64,000 nt of DNA from Saccharum officinarum (taxonomy: Eukaryota; Streptophyta; Magnoliopsida; Poales; Poaceae). The translations under genes and the position numbers were made by a program. Positions 21,656 through 32,344 of this stretch are shown here, piece after piece (positions within the stretch are counted from its first letter, which is position 1; every line of letters starts with the position of its first letter). Where the stretch lies: positions 117,677,753 to 117,741,752 of the forward strand of contig CM036160.1 of the NCBI GenBank assembly GCA_020631735.1, given 5' to 3'. The notes beneath the pieces were generated by a model that searched no databases, was not told where the DNA came from, and saw only the letters and a list, made by a program, of their open reading frames with translations.

Positions 21656-24600
21656 TCACAGGCCTTCGTCATCAGCAGGCGGGACCACCTCAGGTTCAAA
21701 GAGCGAGGCCAGACGGCTCCCAGGCCCCTCGGCGGCTTCGATCAGCCCTAGGCAGGCGTTCTCATTGTCCTCATCCGTCTGCTCCGGGTCCGTGATGAAG
21801 CCGTCGGCAACGAGCTCCATGTCGAACACAAACCCCGAGCGGACGACGGCCAGCGCCCTCTTCACACCGTGGTGGAGACTATCCCGTATCTTCTCCCGGG
21901 CAAAGCTACCTAGCGCCGCCATCCGACGAATGAAGGAACTCCCTGGAGCGTCTTCCCCGGTGTCGGCGTCAGGCTCGACCCCCAGACCGTCGCACACCGT
22001 GGTGATCGCGCCCTCGAGCAGCTGGGTCCTCCGGGTCTCGGCTTCAAGGAGGCTTTGCAGGGAGTTGGCGGTCGAGTGGGCCTCCCAGTTCTCACTCTCC
22101 AGCTCTGGAATACGACAATCCAAAATTAGTACCTAACACGAGGCCTCGACGTCATGGCTATAACTGTTGTACTTACCCTCGATATGGGTCTTCAAGCCCA
22201 GAACCTCGTCACGGAGCCCCCCGCACAACTGCTCGAGCCCCAGGAGGGCGCTGTCCTTGTCACGGACAGTCGCTTTCAGGCCACGACGACGACGACGCGG
22301 CCGGGGCGTCTCCCGGCCCTGCCGAAGGGCCGGCCTCGTCGGCTTCGCCCGCAGCCCCCGCGGCTCCAGCGGCCGTCGAGGCACCAGCTTGACTCGTGGC
22401 TTCGCCCCCCTCGACCCCCTTTGTCTAGGGGGGCGTCGTCGAGGGCAATGACCTCAGGCCCCCGCCCTTCGGCGGCGACCGGCCCCTCGGTTTCCGGCGC
22501 CTCTGGAGCTGGCGCTTCCACCGTCGACGCCTCCGGGGCCGGTACCTCGCCCGTTGGCGGCTCGGAAATTGGCGCTCCGACCAACGCCGCCCCCGCGGCC
22601 GGCACCTCGACCTCCGGCGCCACTTCTTCCGGGGCTCCGGTAGAAAGCCCGATGACCTCGCCCTCCGCCGTGCCTATCGGCCGCACCGGCGGGTCTTGCT
22701 GTGGCTGCGGCCCCCTCACCGGTGCCACCTCTTGCTCCGGTGCCGACGCAGCCTCCTCCACGGTCGCATCGGCACCCGCTCCTTCCACGGTCGCGGCCTC
22801 GACAGTGGCCTCGGCCGAGGGCAGCGCCCTGGGCTCCGCCTCGACCGGACCAGGCGCCGCCGCCCTCGCCGGGTCTGACCTCGCCGCGGTAGGGTCAGGG
22901 CCAGCGACCGCCGATGCGCCTGCAGCCTCCTGCTGCTGTCGAAGGCGCTCCTTCGCGGCCTCGACCTCGCGGACCCAGGCCGCGTCCTGCTCCGCCGACC
23001 GGTTGAGGACGACGGCACTGGCCCGAAGAGACTTCACGGGGGTGGGCCCCATGAGCTCCGCTTTCTGCTTCAGCCTGCAAAGCAAAAAAAATAAGGTCAG
23101 CCAACGGATTCGAAAAAAGACAAATCCCCTAAGCCCGAAAACTCACCCGGAGATCGGCACCAAAGGCCTCGACCCCGCGCGGTCCGAGCCGCCCGACGCG
23201 GCGGGCGGCGGCCTCGCGGCGGCCCCACCCGCAGACCGGGCGCTCCGTGGGGCCCTCGCCGGCGCGCCGCCGCGCGTCTTCTGCGCTTCCGACGCCAGCT
23301 GGCCTCGGGTTCTCACCCCCGACGACGGCGCCGCCGACGACGATGTCGGCGCCACCGTCCCGGCCCCTTCCTGAGCTTGCGGGGCCTGAGCTGGGGCAGG
23401 CATCCCTGTCGACCCCGCTTGCTGGGTCCGGGGCAAGGCGGCCCCTCCCGCCGAGGGGCCCGCTTCCTTCTTCTCTTCCTTCTTCTTCTTCTTCTCCTCG
23501 TCCTCCTCGTCCTCCTCGACCTCCTCGACCACAACGACCGAGGAGGACGACCCTGCGATGGGCTCCAGCAGGGGGCGGATATCGGGGAGGCTCCCCAACC
23601 CGGTTGCGGCCTCATACCGCGACAGGGCGTCATCGTCCTCGCCGTTGCTGTCATCGTCCTCCCCCGAGATGGTCTCGGAAGGCGACGGCTCCAGAGGGAG
23701 TCCATCGAGGGCCTGTTGGCGCCGGCGCTTCTTCCGCGCCTCTGCCTCCTTGGCCTTGCGAGCTGCCCGCTTCTTGGTCGACTCCTTGACCTCCTTCTGC
23801 TTCGAGGCGTGCTGCCGTCGAGCCTCCCGGGCGGGCTGGTCCTTCGGCACCGGCGGTCGCGTCTCCCACAGCGCCGACAAGTCCTGCACATCGGCATCAA
23901 CCGGGTTAAGGGGATCCGAGAAACAAATCAAACCAAAGTGAGCGTATCATCTCAAAACACTCACCACGGGCTCGAACCCTTCAGTGGGCCTCATGGGGAC
24001 CCGGTCGACCTCCTCCGCCTTGAACGTCCCGACCATCCGACGAGCTCGACGAAGTACCTCCTCGAGGGTGAGGGCCTCGTGAGACATCCGACTCCCTTCC
24101 AGAGGCGCCTCCGGAGTCATCTGGTCGAGGCGCAGGCGACGCCGGCACAACGGCATCACTCTGCGGCGATGGAACGCTGTTGCCACCGCTGCTGCTGTCA
24201 AGCCTCGAAGGCGAAGCTGATGCAGCGCCGCCAGCAACGGATCCAGGCGCGGCTTCTCGGCCTCCGGCACTCCATACGTCCAGCGGTCCTCCTGGGCGGT
24301 CAGCACGCGGCCGGTGTACTTCGGCAGCTGGTTGTCGTCGTTGCGGAGATAGAACCAGCCCTCGTGCCACCCGCTGTTCGAGGAGATGAGTCGAGCCGGG
24401 ATGTATTGATCCGCCCGGCTCGACCTCAACTGCAGGACGCAGCTCCCTACCCACGCCGCGTAGAGGACTCCCTTCTCCCCCGCTCTCTTGGCGAAGAGCT
24501 CGCCCTTGAAGAGGTGAAGCCACAGGTTCCACTGCGGCTCCACCCCAAGGTACCCCTCACAGACCGCCGCGAAGATGGCGGCCTGTGCGACGACGTTGGG

Positions 24601-24882
24601 GGCGAGGTGATGAAGCTCCACCCGGTAGTAGTGGAGAAGCACGCGCATGAAGACCGACGAGGGAACACCGAACCCCCGCTCGTGGAAGCAGACGAAGCTC
24701 ACCACGTATCCTTCCGGGGGCGCCGGCTCCCGGTGGGCTGGCGGCGGCGCAATCCACTCCGGTCGCGACCGGTTCGTCCTCGGCCGCAGCAGCCCATCTT
24801 CGACCAACTCCTCCAACCTCCTCTCCATCACCGAGGAAGCGGCCCAGTCCTCGACGGGGAGGATTTGACTCTTTCCGGCCAT
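21656..24882 (-). CDS. Tat-1 antisense spliced gene, Transposase_28-like
   Basis: A four-exon gene on the strand opposite to pol. Exon 1 is 24882-23965 (ATG at 24882, peptide MAGKSQILPVEDW), donor GTGAGT. Exon 2 is 23883-23147, donor GTGAGT. Exon 3 is 23074-22177, donor GTAAGT. Exon 4 is 22104-21656. Acceptors end in TGTGCAG, TTTGCAG and ATTCCAG, and phases match at each junction. Exon 1 contains PPEGYVVSFVCFHERGFGVP and VELHHLAPN, which I recognise as the family Pfam calls Transposase_28 (putative gypsy-type transposon). Exon 2 is highly charged, with Asp/Glu/Lys runs; exon 3 is Ala/Pro/Glu-rich; exon 4 has a helical end. The frame in exon 3 changes near 22300-22384, so there is probably one frameshift in this copy. 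Role unknown. The name does not mean it is a transposase. Confidence 0.78.
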
Positions 24883-25027
24883 CGGCGCTGACGGGAAGGG
24901 GGTGAGCGAAGGGGGAAGCGGTGGCGGCGGCGGTGTAGGCGGAGAACGCAAGAAGGCAAGGGTTTTCTGATGCTAAGGGATGGCAAGAGCGCAAGGAGCC
25001 GGTGGGGAACGCAGACCCCTGGGTCTT

Positions 25028-25040
25028 GCCTTTATATGCC
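25028..25040 (-). promoter_or_regulatory. TATA box of Tat-1 antisense gene
   Basis: On the minus strand GGCATATAAAGGC lies about 150 bp upstream of the ATG at 24882. That spacing suits a leader of roughly 110-120 nt. The promoter is inside the element and points away from the 3' LTR towards pol. Confidence 0.6.
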
Positions 25041-25270
25041 TGGAGGAAGTCCAACGGCCGCGCGAAAAGGTAGGAACAGTTTCCCACATTAAATGCGCTC
25101 ACCTAACCATCCCCCACGTCTTACAGGAGCCGGGCACGTGGCCGTCCCCCACGCCGTAACCGAACGCCACGTCGCCCACTACCGCGCCGATCTCGCCCTA
25201 AAAAGGCGCGCCTGGCTAACGGGCGGGGCGAGATCCACGGACGGATATTCCCAGATGCCTATAACGGGCT
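25041..25270. other. Tat-1 untranslated DNA upstream of antisense gene
   Basis: GC-rich DNA between the antisense promoter and the tandem duplication. A second TATA-like run (CCTAAAAAGGCGCG) lies near 25196. No gene seen. Confidence 0.5.
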
Positions 25271-26252
25271 CCGAGCCCACCATAAGTCTCGGGGGAGTGG
25301 AGGCTGGCCCTCGACCTGGGTTCGACAGCCGCCCTCGAGCGACGGAGCAAGGGACGACTAAGGGTGCGCCCGTACACGGCCAGGGCTCGAGCCACGCTCT
25401 CGAGGCACCCCAAGACGTATTCGAGGCCAAAGAAAGAGGTCGATGTAGGAATCCCCTCGGGGGAGGCACCGAGCCCTTGGATCCTGTCGCAGGGAACCGA
25501 CATCCACACGACCACTCCTTGGCATTTTTGAGAGCGCCTCCGGGCCACAAGCCGACTCCTAACGACTGGAGCACGGACTCTCACTCGAATCTCCCCGCTA
25601 GCAGCTCACCGGAGATCGTCGGGACTCGCCCAAACGGGGTAGTACGACGTTCCCCACCCCTCCTCCTCTCTGTAGGAGGAGCGTGAGGGTCGCACGACAA
25701 AAGACGGCCGGGACTCCGATCGACCTCGTGCGCGCGAGGCTCGGGGGCTCGACCGCAACTCCGAACCCACCATAAGTCTCGAGGGAGCGGAGGCTGGCCC
25801 TCGACCTGTGTTCGACAGCCGCCCTCGAGCGACGGAGCAAGGGACGACTAAGGGTGCGCCCGTACATGGCCAGGGCTCGAGCCACGCTCTCGAGGCACCC
25901 CAAGACGTATTCGAGGCCAAAGGAAGAGGTAGATGTAGGAATCCCCTCGGGGGAGGCACCGAGCCCTCGGATCCTGTCGCAGGGAACCGACATCCACACG
26001 ACCACTCCTTGGCATTTTTGAGAGCGCCTCCGGGCCACAAGCCGACTCCTAACGACTGGAGCACGGACTCTCACTCGAATCTCCCCGCTAGCAGCTCACC
26101 GGAGATCGTCGGGACTCGCCCAAACGGGGTAGTACGACGTTCCCCACCCCTCCTCCTCCTCTCTGCAGGAGGAGCGTGAGGGCCGCACAATAGAAGACGG
26201 CAGGGACTCCGATCGACCTCGTGCGCGCGAGGCTCGGGGGCTCGACCGCAAC
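25271..26252 (+). repeat. 490-bp tandem duplication
   Basis: Two adjacent copies, 25271-25760 and 25761-26252, with few substitutions and a 3-bp length difference in a CTC run. The anchor CCACCATAAGTCTCG recurs at exactly 490 bp. The open frames on both strands here repeat with the unit and show no recognisable protein. Confidence 0.9.
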
Positions 26253-26445
26253 AACTACTTCTTAATGAAACACAAAAAAGACCTCGGAGGAGTTTTCCAC
26301 ACTCCACCAAGGCCTCGTGGGCTACACCCGGCGGGTGCGCTCGCGCGCCCCCACCAGAGAGCACAACGGCACTATGACTCCAGTTCATCAGTAAAAAAGC
26401 CTCTAGGTAAGTAATCACACACTCACCTAAAGGCTCGGGGGCTAC
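26253..26445 (+). other. Tat-1 3' end with polypurine tract
   Basis: Non-coding. The run AAAGGCTCGGGGGCTAC at 26429-26445 directly precedes the 3' LTR and is the expected polypurine tract. Confidence 0.75.
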
Positions 26446-27536
26446 TGTCAGTACCAACAGTATAGGGGTACCTACGTTTAACGATAATAACAACTAAAAC
26501 GACTAAGCCACGACAAAGCGCAACCCACTTCAAAAACACGTGACAGGTCCGCCTCGTATGAGGCCGGCTCGACGGAATGCCTCGACCGCATCCCGTCTCC
26601 GACTCGTACGAGGCCCCCTCGACGGGAGGCCTCGACCGCGCTCCGACCCGAACGAGGCTCGATCGCCCACCGGGAGCGCTCCGACTCGCGTGAGCCCAGG
26701 TCGAGGCGCTCGACCCCCTCTCTTTACCTACCCCAGGACAAAAGCCTTAGCATTTAATGCAATTACCTACTACCACCTACCGGCATGGCTGCGCGCGTGG
26801 TCGACGTGGGAACAATACCAGTGTCAGTCCTCACTGTTTTACCGCCCATCCCGTGATGGGAGGTGAAAAACGTCACTGTGCCCACCTTATCGCACACTGT
26901 ACGTCACTGGTTACCCTCGAGGGAGAATACGACAAAGCCCGTACGCCGCGATTCCAGGGATTCGGACTTATCCGTTCGGCCTCGACCCGACCTCGACCCG
27001 GCCTCAATCCTCAACATAACGCAACATGGAAGGAAGGACGGTATGGCGCGGCGCTCCGGGTCATTTCAGCACCTCGTCCTTTACGACATCACGGTGTCCG
27101 GGGATGGTCGTCCATTCCTAGGGCACGTCGCTACAGTCATCTCAAACAGGGATCGACAAAACATCGTTTCAAGGCACCATCGTCCTGGCCACCTCTCGCC
27201 CTATAAAAAGGGGAGGCCGGGGCTCCACAAGGGGAGGAGAGACAGACGACGAGCCGCATACAAGATCGAGATCAACATCCCGAGCAATCATCTTGTACTT
27301 CCTTTTTCTCCTTTTTGAGACCTGGGCTCACTACCCTCTCTCGCAAGCTTGTAACCCCTACACAAGCACCTCGGTGCAAGGAAATACAAATCTCTCCCTC
27401 CCCCCGTTGGACGTAGGGCCTTCTCTTGCCCGAACCAGGATAAACCCCCGTGTATTCTCCTTGCATCACCATCCAGGAAAGGGACACGCAGCATTTACTC
27501 GTTGGTTTAGGACCCCCTCAGGTCCGAACACCGACA
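26446..27536 (+). repeat. 3' LTR of Tat-1
   Basis: 1,091 bp, matching 13425-14516 except for about six transitions and one A-run indel near 27478. TATA box at about 27202. Confidence 0.96.
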
Positions 27537-28300
27537 CTAGGTGTCCTAGCACTATTCCTTCCCTAACCATAAAATGACATTTTTCCCAGTTAAGGACTAA
27601 GTGCTTTTCTTTGCATCTTTGCAAAACCTTGTCTAAGTTTTCAAGACAATTATCAAAAGTTTTTCTATAAACAGAAAAATCATCCATGAAAACTTCCATA
27701 TTCTCTTCAATCATATCAGAAAATATAGACATCATGCATCTTTGAAAAGAAGCTGGTGCATTACATAGCCCAAAAGACATTCTACGATAAGCATAAGTTC
27801 CGTATGGACAGGTAAAAGTGGTTTTGCTTTGATCATCAGGATGGATCGGGATCTGGTGGTACCCTGAATATCCATCTAAGAAACAGAAGAACGAATGGTT
27901 CGCTAACCGCTCTAACATCTCATCTATAAAAGGTAAAGGAAAGTGATCCTTTTTCGTGGCTTTATTCAGTTTTCTATAGTCAATGCACATCCGCCACCCT
28001 GTGACGGTGCGTTGCGGAATTAGCTCGTTCTTCTCATTTGTAACAACAGTCATGCCTCCCTTTTTAGGCACAACTTGAACAGGGCTCACCCACTCACTAT
28101 GCGGCACAGGATATATAATCCCTGCATGCAGCAACTTTATAACTTCCTTTTTAACTACTTCTCTCATCGCGTTGTTGAGTCTACGTTGGGGTTCCCGAGA
28201 AGGTGAAACAGAAGGATCTGTCGAAATGCGATGGGTGCAAATCATAGGACTGATTCCTGTAAGATCTTGGAGTGAGTAGCCAAAGACTGAGTGATGTTTT
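27537..28300 (-). pseudogene. pol: Athila pol, reverse transcriptase
   Basis: N-terminal part of Athila pol, ending at the Tat-1 insertion in GHLV. It shows EPQRRLNNAMREVVKKEV, then VQVVPKKGG, DYRKLNKATKKDHFPLPFI, DGYSGYHQIPI and the catalytic FMDDFSVY near 27685, a Phe-Met-Asp-Asp variant of the usual YxDD. The frame is one off from the upstream gag-protease frame; the slip maps to a run of six A (minus strand, 28297-28302), where five would restore it. No stop occurs within the block. Confidence 0.9.
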
Positions 28301-29926
28301 TTCTAAAACGGTCATTAATCGCAGAGTTTGTTCCTGAGTGAGTTTATTACTAATGATCACAGGAAACTCTGGATTATTGTTTAGGAAAGCATAGATAAGA
28401 CCGGGTGGTAAAGTTTTAAGCTCTATAGGAGGTCTGGGTGTTTCTGCAAACTCATCTAAAGGTTCAGGTTCAGAAGGTTCAGCTTCCTCTTCTATGAAGA
28501 AAGGGGCTTCTTCTTCTAAGTCTGATTCATTTAAAAGCTCTAGAGACGCAACTTTTACCTCTTCCATAGGATCAGGCAAAAGAGATGACTCGATCTTATT
28601 ATTCAAGGAGTGAGAAATTGTCATAGGGAATTTAAAATCCTTTCCAAAAGAAATGTGTAGCTTTCCAGTTTGACCTTCATAAAGGAGTCTTCTAAATGGT
28701 TGTCCTATCAACAGGTCGAAGTCCCATGTATCAAAGATATAAAAGTTCAAATGAATCATGGAGCCTTCTACCATAAAGGGTAGGACATTCACAATTCTAA
28801 GACTGGGGACCAATCGTCCCGAAGATTCCTTCATGAACTTTGTTGTGGGGGTTAAAATTAATTTTCTAAATAATTTAAGTGCAAAAGCTTCAGACATGAT
28901 ATTGATCCCCACAACAGGATTATAGAGAGCATCAAATTGATCAGAATCATAAGCACAGCGTATAGTGATAGGAGGTGTATCCAAACGGATCACTTCAGAG
29001 GAAAGCTCTGACTCCTCCAACCATTCGCTACTCATGACTGAGATAAGCTCTCTCAATTGATATTCACTTGGTAAACAAATGCTATAATGGCCGCTTTGGG
29101 GTTTGTCTATAGAATGGTAGTTTGAAATGTTTCCAAAATCGGCAAAAAGATCGGATTCTATATCCAGCATGAAATCAGGTGGTGGAATTTCTTCCTTTTG
29201 TGGCTCAAAACTTGGGATAGCTGAAGTAGGTGAAGAATTCGGCAGAGTGTCTACTTCGGCTTCGTAGGTTTCATCATAGAGGGTATTATCCATCTCAGCT
29301 TCTAGGATTCTATCTAGGATCGCTCTAGCTTCATCAGTAGGGATACGAAAGAAAGAACCTCTAGGCATTGTATGTAGCATTTGTTTATGATCTTTCTGAA
29401 GACCTCGAAAGAAATGAAAAAGGAGAATAGGGTCTTCAATATTGAGTTTTGGACCAGATTCTAAAAGATCAGAAAAACGTTTCCAGGATTTTCCCAAAGT
29501 TTCATTTTCTTTTTGTTTAAAAGATAGAACTTCGAGTCTAAGGTCGGCGATACGATCGAGGGAATAAAAATCTAAACAGAAGTTGGCTCGTAAGACTCCC
29601 CATTCACCTCGTTGTTGACTTACCTTCTGACTATACCATCGTCTAGCTTCTCCTCTTAAGGAAAAAGGAAAAAGCTTCCAACGTAAAGTCTTATCAGAAA
29701 TGCCTTCAATGCGAAGACAATCGCATGTTTGCTAAAAATCTCTAATATGAAGGTAAGGATTTTCGTCTTCCTTTCCCGAAAAGGATAGGTTCTCAATCAT
29801 GGCAATTAACCTTGAACTTAACCTATACTGGGATGTTTGGATAGGCTGTGATGACTCCCATGGTAAAAGGTCAGTTTCTGAAGGTGTTGCAAATTGATAG
29901 ATTGATTTAGAATCTTGGTTCTCCAT
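28301..29926 (-). pseudogene. gag: Athila gag-protease
   Basis: One frame from the ATG at 29926 (MENQDSKSIYQFATPSE) with a single stop, TAG at 29732-29734. Beyond it the frame runs open: a gag core (RWKLFPFSLRGEARRWY), then acidic linkers. The protease-like part near 28900 reads ALYNPVVGINIMSEAF, where plant gypsy proteases normally show an Asp-x-Gly-Ala site; no catalytic Asp is visible at that point. It continues to an acidic stretch (NESDLEEEAPFFIEEEAE) and meets the A-run frameshift at 28297-28302. Start chosen as the first ATG in frame after the primer site. Confidence 0.82.
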
Positions 29927-30030
29927 AAGGTAAGAATAAAGAAAAGATAAGGAATAAAAAGATAAAGAAAGATAAAAGTATAGGTACAAGCTAGTAGTAA
30001 GATTCAAGGTTATCTCAGCAAACCGTCTTT

Positions 30031-30049
30031 CTCCCCGGCAACGGCGCCA
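30031..30049 (-). other. Primer binding site, tRNA-Asp type
   Basis: On the minus strand TGGCGCCGTTGCCGGGGAG begins eight bases inside the 5' LTR end. This matches the 3' end of plant tRNA-Asp, the primer used by Athila elements. Confidence 0.8.
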
Positions 30050-30057
30050 GAAATGCT

Positions 30058-31272
30058 TGTTGATATTTGGTAACGCAATTAGGAAATGATCCGCAAGCGC
30101 ACGGATATCGGTGAGCACTTCACCCGGGATGTTATCCAGAGTATCGTATTTATTTTTTTACCACTAGGAGAAAGCGTGCATCTGACTAACCAAATCTATT
30201 ACTACTAACCTTTAGGCTACAACCACTATGATTTGATGTGAGCGATGTATAGAGAAGACTGCAACTGCACTCTCGTTCTAACCTTGGTAAGGATGATCTA
30301 CTGCTCTATTGGGGAGGCTCACGGAATCTAGACACCTCAAAGGATGTTCGATCCGCACCTATAAACCCTATCGATCCTGCTAACGGGATATGGAATACAA
30401 AGGTAGCTACGGAAATGTCACGTTCCTCGCTACTACCACGGTCCGGCTAGACAGGGGATATCTATGAGTATCCTAGCCCAAACACCTCGTTTACGCTAGA
30501 GATGATTACTCTAAACTCTACGCGAAGAGATTAAAGTAAACTCATAAACCAAAGAACAATAAAACAAAGAACTTACTAGAATTTAGAAGTCGAAATACTG
30601 AAGAATCCTAGGAGCAAGCCTCGGGTTAGGAGAACTTGATCCTGCAGGTACAACCTCGAAGTAGTCACCGACAGGCCGGGCTTCCTTCGATCTATACCTC
30701 CACTCTATCTCTCTCAATCTAGAAGAACTAAGTCTAATCTCACATTGGATGCTAAGCCCTAATGAGGTGGGAACCCTAAGGGAACCTCTCTCTCTCTGAA
30801 TCCTCTCTAGAAAATATGAAAATAATGGACTTGGATTCTCCTCTTCAGGGGCCAGGGGTCCTGCTTATATAGTCCCTTCAAGTGAACCTGGGCCGTCGGA
30901 TCAAACCGACATTAATCGCACGGTTTTCCTTGATCCTTTAGGTTGGTGGGGCATAATCCACGAGACTCGTCCTGATTGGTTGCAGACCTAGGGCGGGCGC
31001 CCTGGTCCCAGGCCCGTTCGGCCTCCCGTTCGATCCCGTGGCTTCTGGAGTCTTCTAGATGATAGAAAATCGGTGAACACGTTAATATCTCTATGTAATT
31101 CCGACGTGTGGGCCTTTCCTTTGTATTTCCTGATAACCCCCTGCAGAAACAGATAAACAATAAAACTCGTGGAATTCTGTCAGATCAAACCCTAATTCTA
31201 GGTGTTGCTTGCATATAGGTCTTTTTCCTTATTTATTGGATAATTAAAATTGATACTTAAGAACCGTCAACA
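30058..31272 (-). repeat. 5' LTR of Athila-like element
   Basis: 1,215 bp. The minus-strand TATATAAGCAGG at about 30862-30872 is the likely core promoter, with transcription running toward lower coordinates. It is shorter than the other LTR mainly by the 21-bp GC-rich unit. Confidence 0.95.
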
Positions 31273-31277
31273 CTGTG

Positions 31278-31528
31278 CTACTCATGTGAACCCCCATGGT
31301 CAATGTCAAGCTAGCTAGATGAGAATGACGTTTTGAGGCTATATAATACTAGTCAGCACTTAACGAATGGTACTGCTGGCACAGTGGTAGTTTAAGTCAA
31401 GAGTTTGGACATGTATATATATTTATCATTTTATGGTGCTAATATATGATGCATTACGTGTGTTCAAAAAAATTTAGTCGCTTATTTATTTGAACAGTTA
31501 TCTCTGACACACAAATATATATTGTTTC
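31278..31528. other. Host DNA between Athila and Tat-2
   Basis: AT-rich, non-coding, no motif recognised. It is flanked by the right CTGTG (31273-31277) and the left AAAAT target copy of Tat-2 (31529-31533). Confidence 0.65.
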
Positions 31529-31533
31529 AAAAT

Positions 31534-32344
31534 TGTTGATACAAAAGTGGATCTGCAAACACAAAGGGCTAATACCCAAATCGATATCCAAAGCGTGCCA
31601 GTCGATTTGACCTATTAATCGACAAGGATGAAAAGTTCGAGTACTTTGGTCCTGACAACAGCGATACGCCCGGAAGCCACGGCCAAGAGGTACTCATGCG
31701 GAACTCGAGGATCGCCGAAGGTCGCACTGAAGCGATGCAGCTCGTTGAATCGATGAGAACTCGTAAAAAGAAAAAATATGCAAATTGACGAAGTCGCCGA
31801 AAAGTAAGTAGATGCAAAATAGGAGTAAAATTGGTTTGATATTGATTGATCTATCTATTACATTGTCCCCTCAATCTATATTTATACCCTGATCTAAGGA
31901 AACATAACTAAACACGACTAGGACACCGAGTCCATACCTAAGGAAAAACGTGACTCTTACATGAATCATACTCTAACAAATATAGAAAAGGAAATCAACA
32001 CCTATCTATTTCCCTGTCCGCCTCAATTATGATGAAATCCTCATGGACCTCCTCTCCATCGGCATGCTTCCTGTTATCACAGGCTCCATCGGTAGCAGTC
32101 TTCACATCTTCCTTCATCGGCATGCTTCCTGTCATCACAGGCTCCATCGGCAATAACATCTCCAATCTTATCAGCAATGCCTCTAAATCTAAGTCTACCT
32201 TCCCATCGGTCACCACCATTTATCGGCAACAACCCTTACAAGTTGATTTTCATCGGCACCCTTCTGTCACCGTATACGGTAACTTTCCTCCCGCCGATTA
32301 GCCCACTCTGATCATTTTGACACGTGCTAAAAATGGTGTCAACA
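31534..32344 (-). repeat. 3' LTR of Tat-2
   Basis: 811 bp, TGTTGATACA to GTCAACA. It contains a short tandem repeat, two copies of a unit starting CATCGGCATGCTTCCTGT at about 32056 and 32115, which embeds the ATCGGC motif. TATA-like minus-strand GGTATAAATATAG at 31877-31888. The polypurine tract AAATTGGGGGGCA (minus) lies just inside, at 32346-32358. Confidence 0.94.

Larger units (their letters stand above)
13425..27536 (+). mobile_element. Tat-1: Tat-lineage Ty3/gypsy element nested in Athila pol
   Basis: A complete 14.1-kb element with 1.09-kb LTRs and perfect CTAGG target copies (13420-13424 and 27537-27541). Order: 5' LTR, primer site, gag, protease, RT, two RNase H regions, integrase, an antisense spliced gene, tandem repeats, polypurine tract, 3' LTR. 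The archaeal-type second RNase H and the antisense gene downstream of pol are hallmarks of the Tat lineage. The LTRs differ by about six substitutions and one indel, all substitutions being transitions, so insertion was recent. Even so, gag-pol has four premature stops and at least one frameshift, so this copy was probably moved by enzymes supplied from elsewhere. Confidence 0.96.
6011..31272 (-). mobile_element. Athila-like Ty3/gypsy element with two nested insertions
   Basis: Both ends carry a 1.2-kb LTR (TGTTGA to GTCAACA) and the flanking CTGTG target copies (6006-6010 and 31273-31277) are perfect. The genes read on the minus strand, so the 5' LTR is at 30058-31272 and the 3' LTR at 6011-7244. 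Removing the insertions at 11194-13054 and 13425-27536, with one copy of each target, leaves about 9.3 kb. Primer site matching tRNA-Asp, domain sequence and an extra ORF after pol all fit the Athila lineage. The LTRs differ at about 14 of 1,213 aligned positions plus two indels. Pol is nearly intact apart from the insertions. Confidence 0.95.

Noticed and set aside
22154..24891. Plus-strand open frames of up to 504 codons opposite the antisense gene
   Set aside because: The minus strand has the recognised domain, splice sites and TATA box. The plus frames are low-complexity shadows.
25093..26179. Repeated open frames on both strands in the 490-bp repeats, considered as genes
   Set aside because: They simply repeat with the DNA unit, have no domain, and have no consistent start or promoter.
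30031..30049. tRNA gene
   Set aside because: Only the 3' tRNA complement is present beside an LTR; this is a primer binding site.
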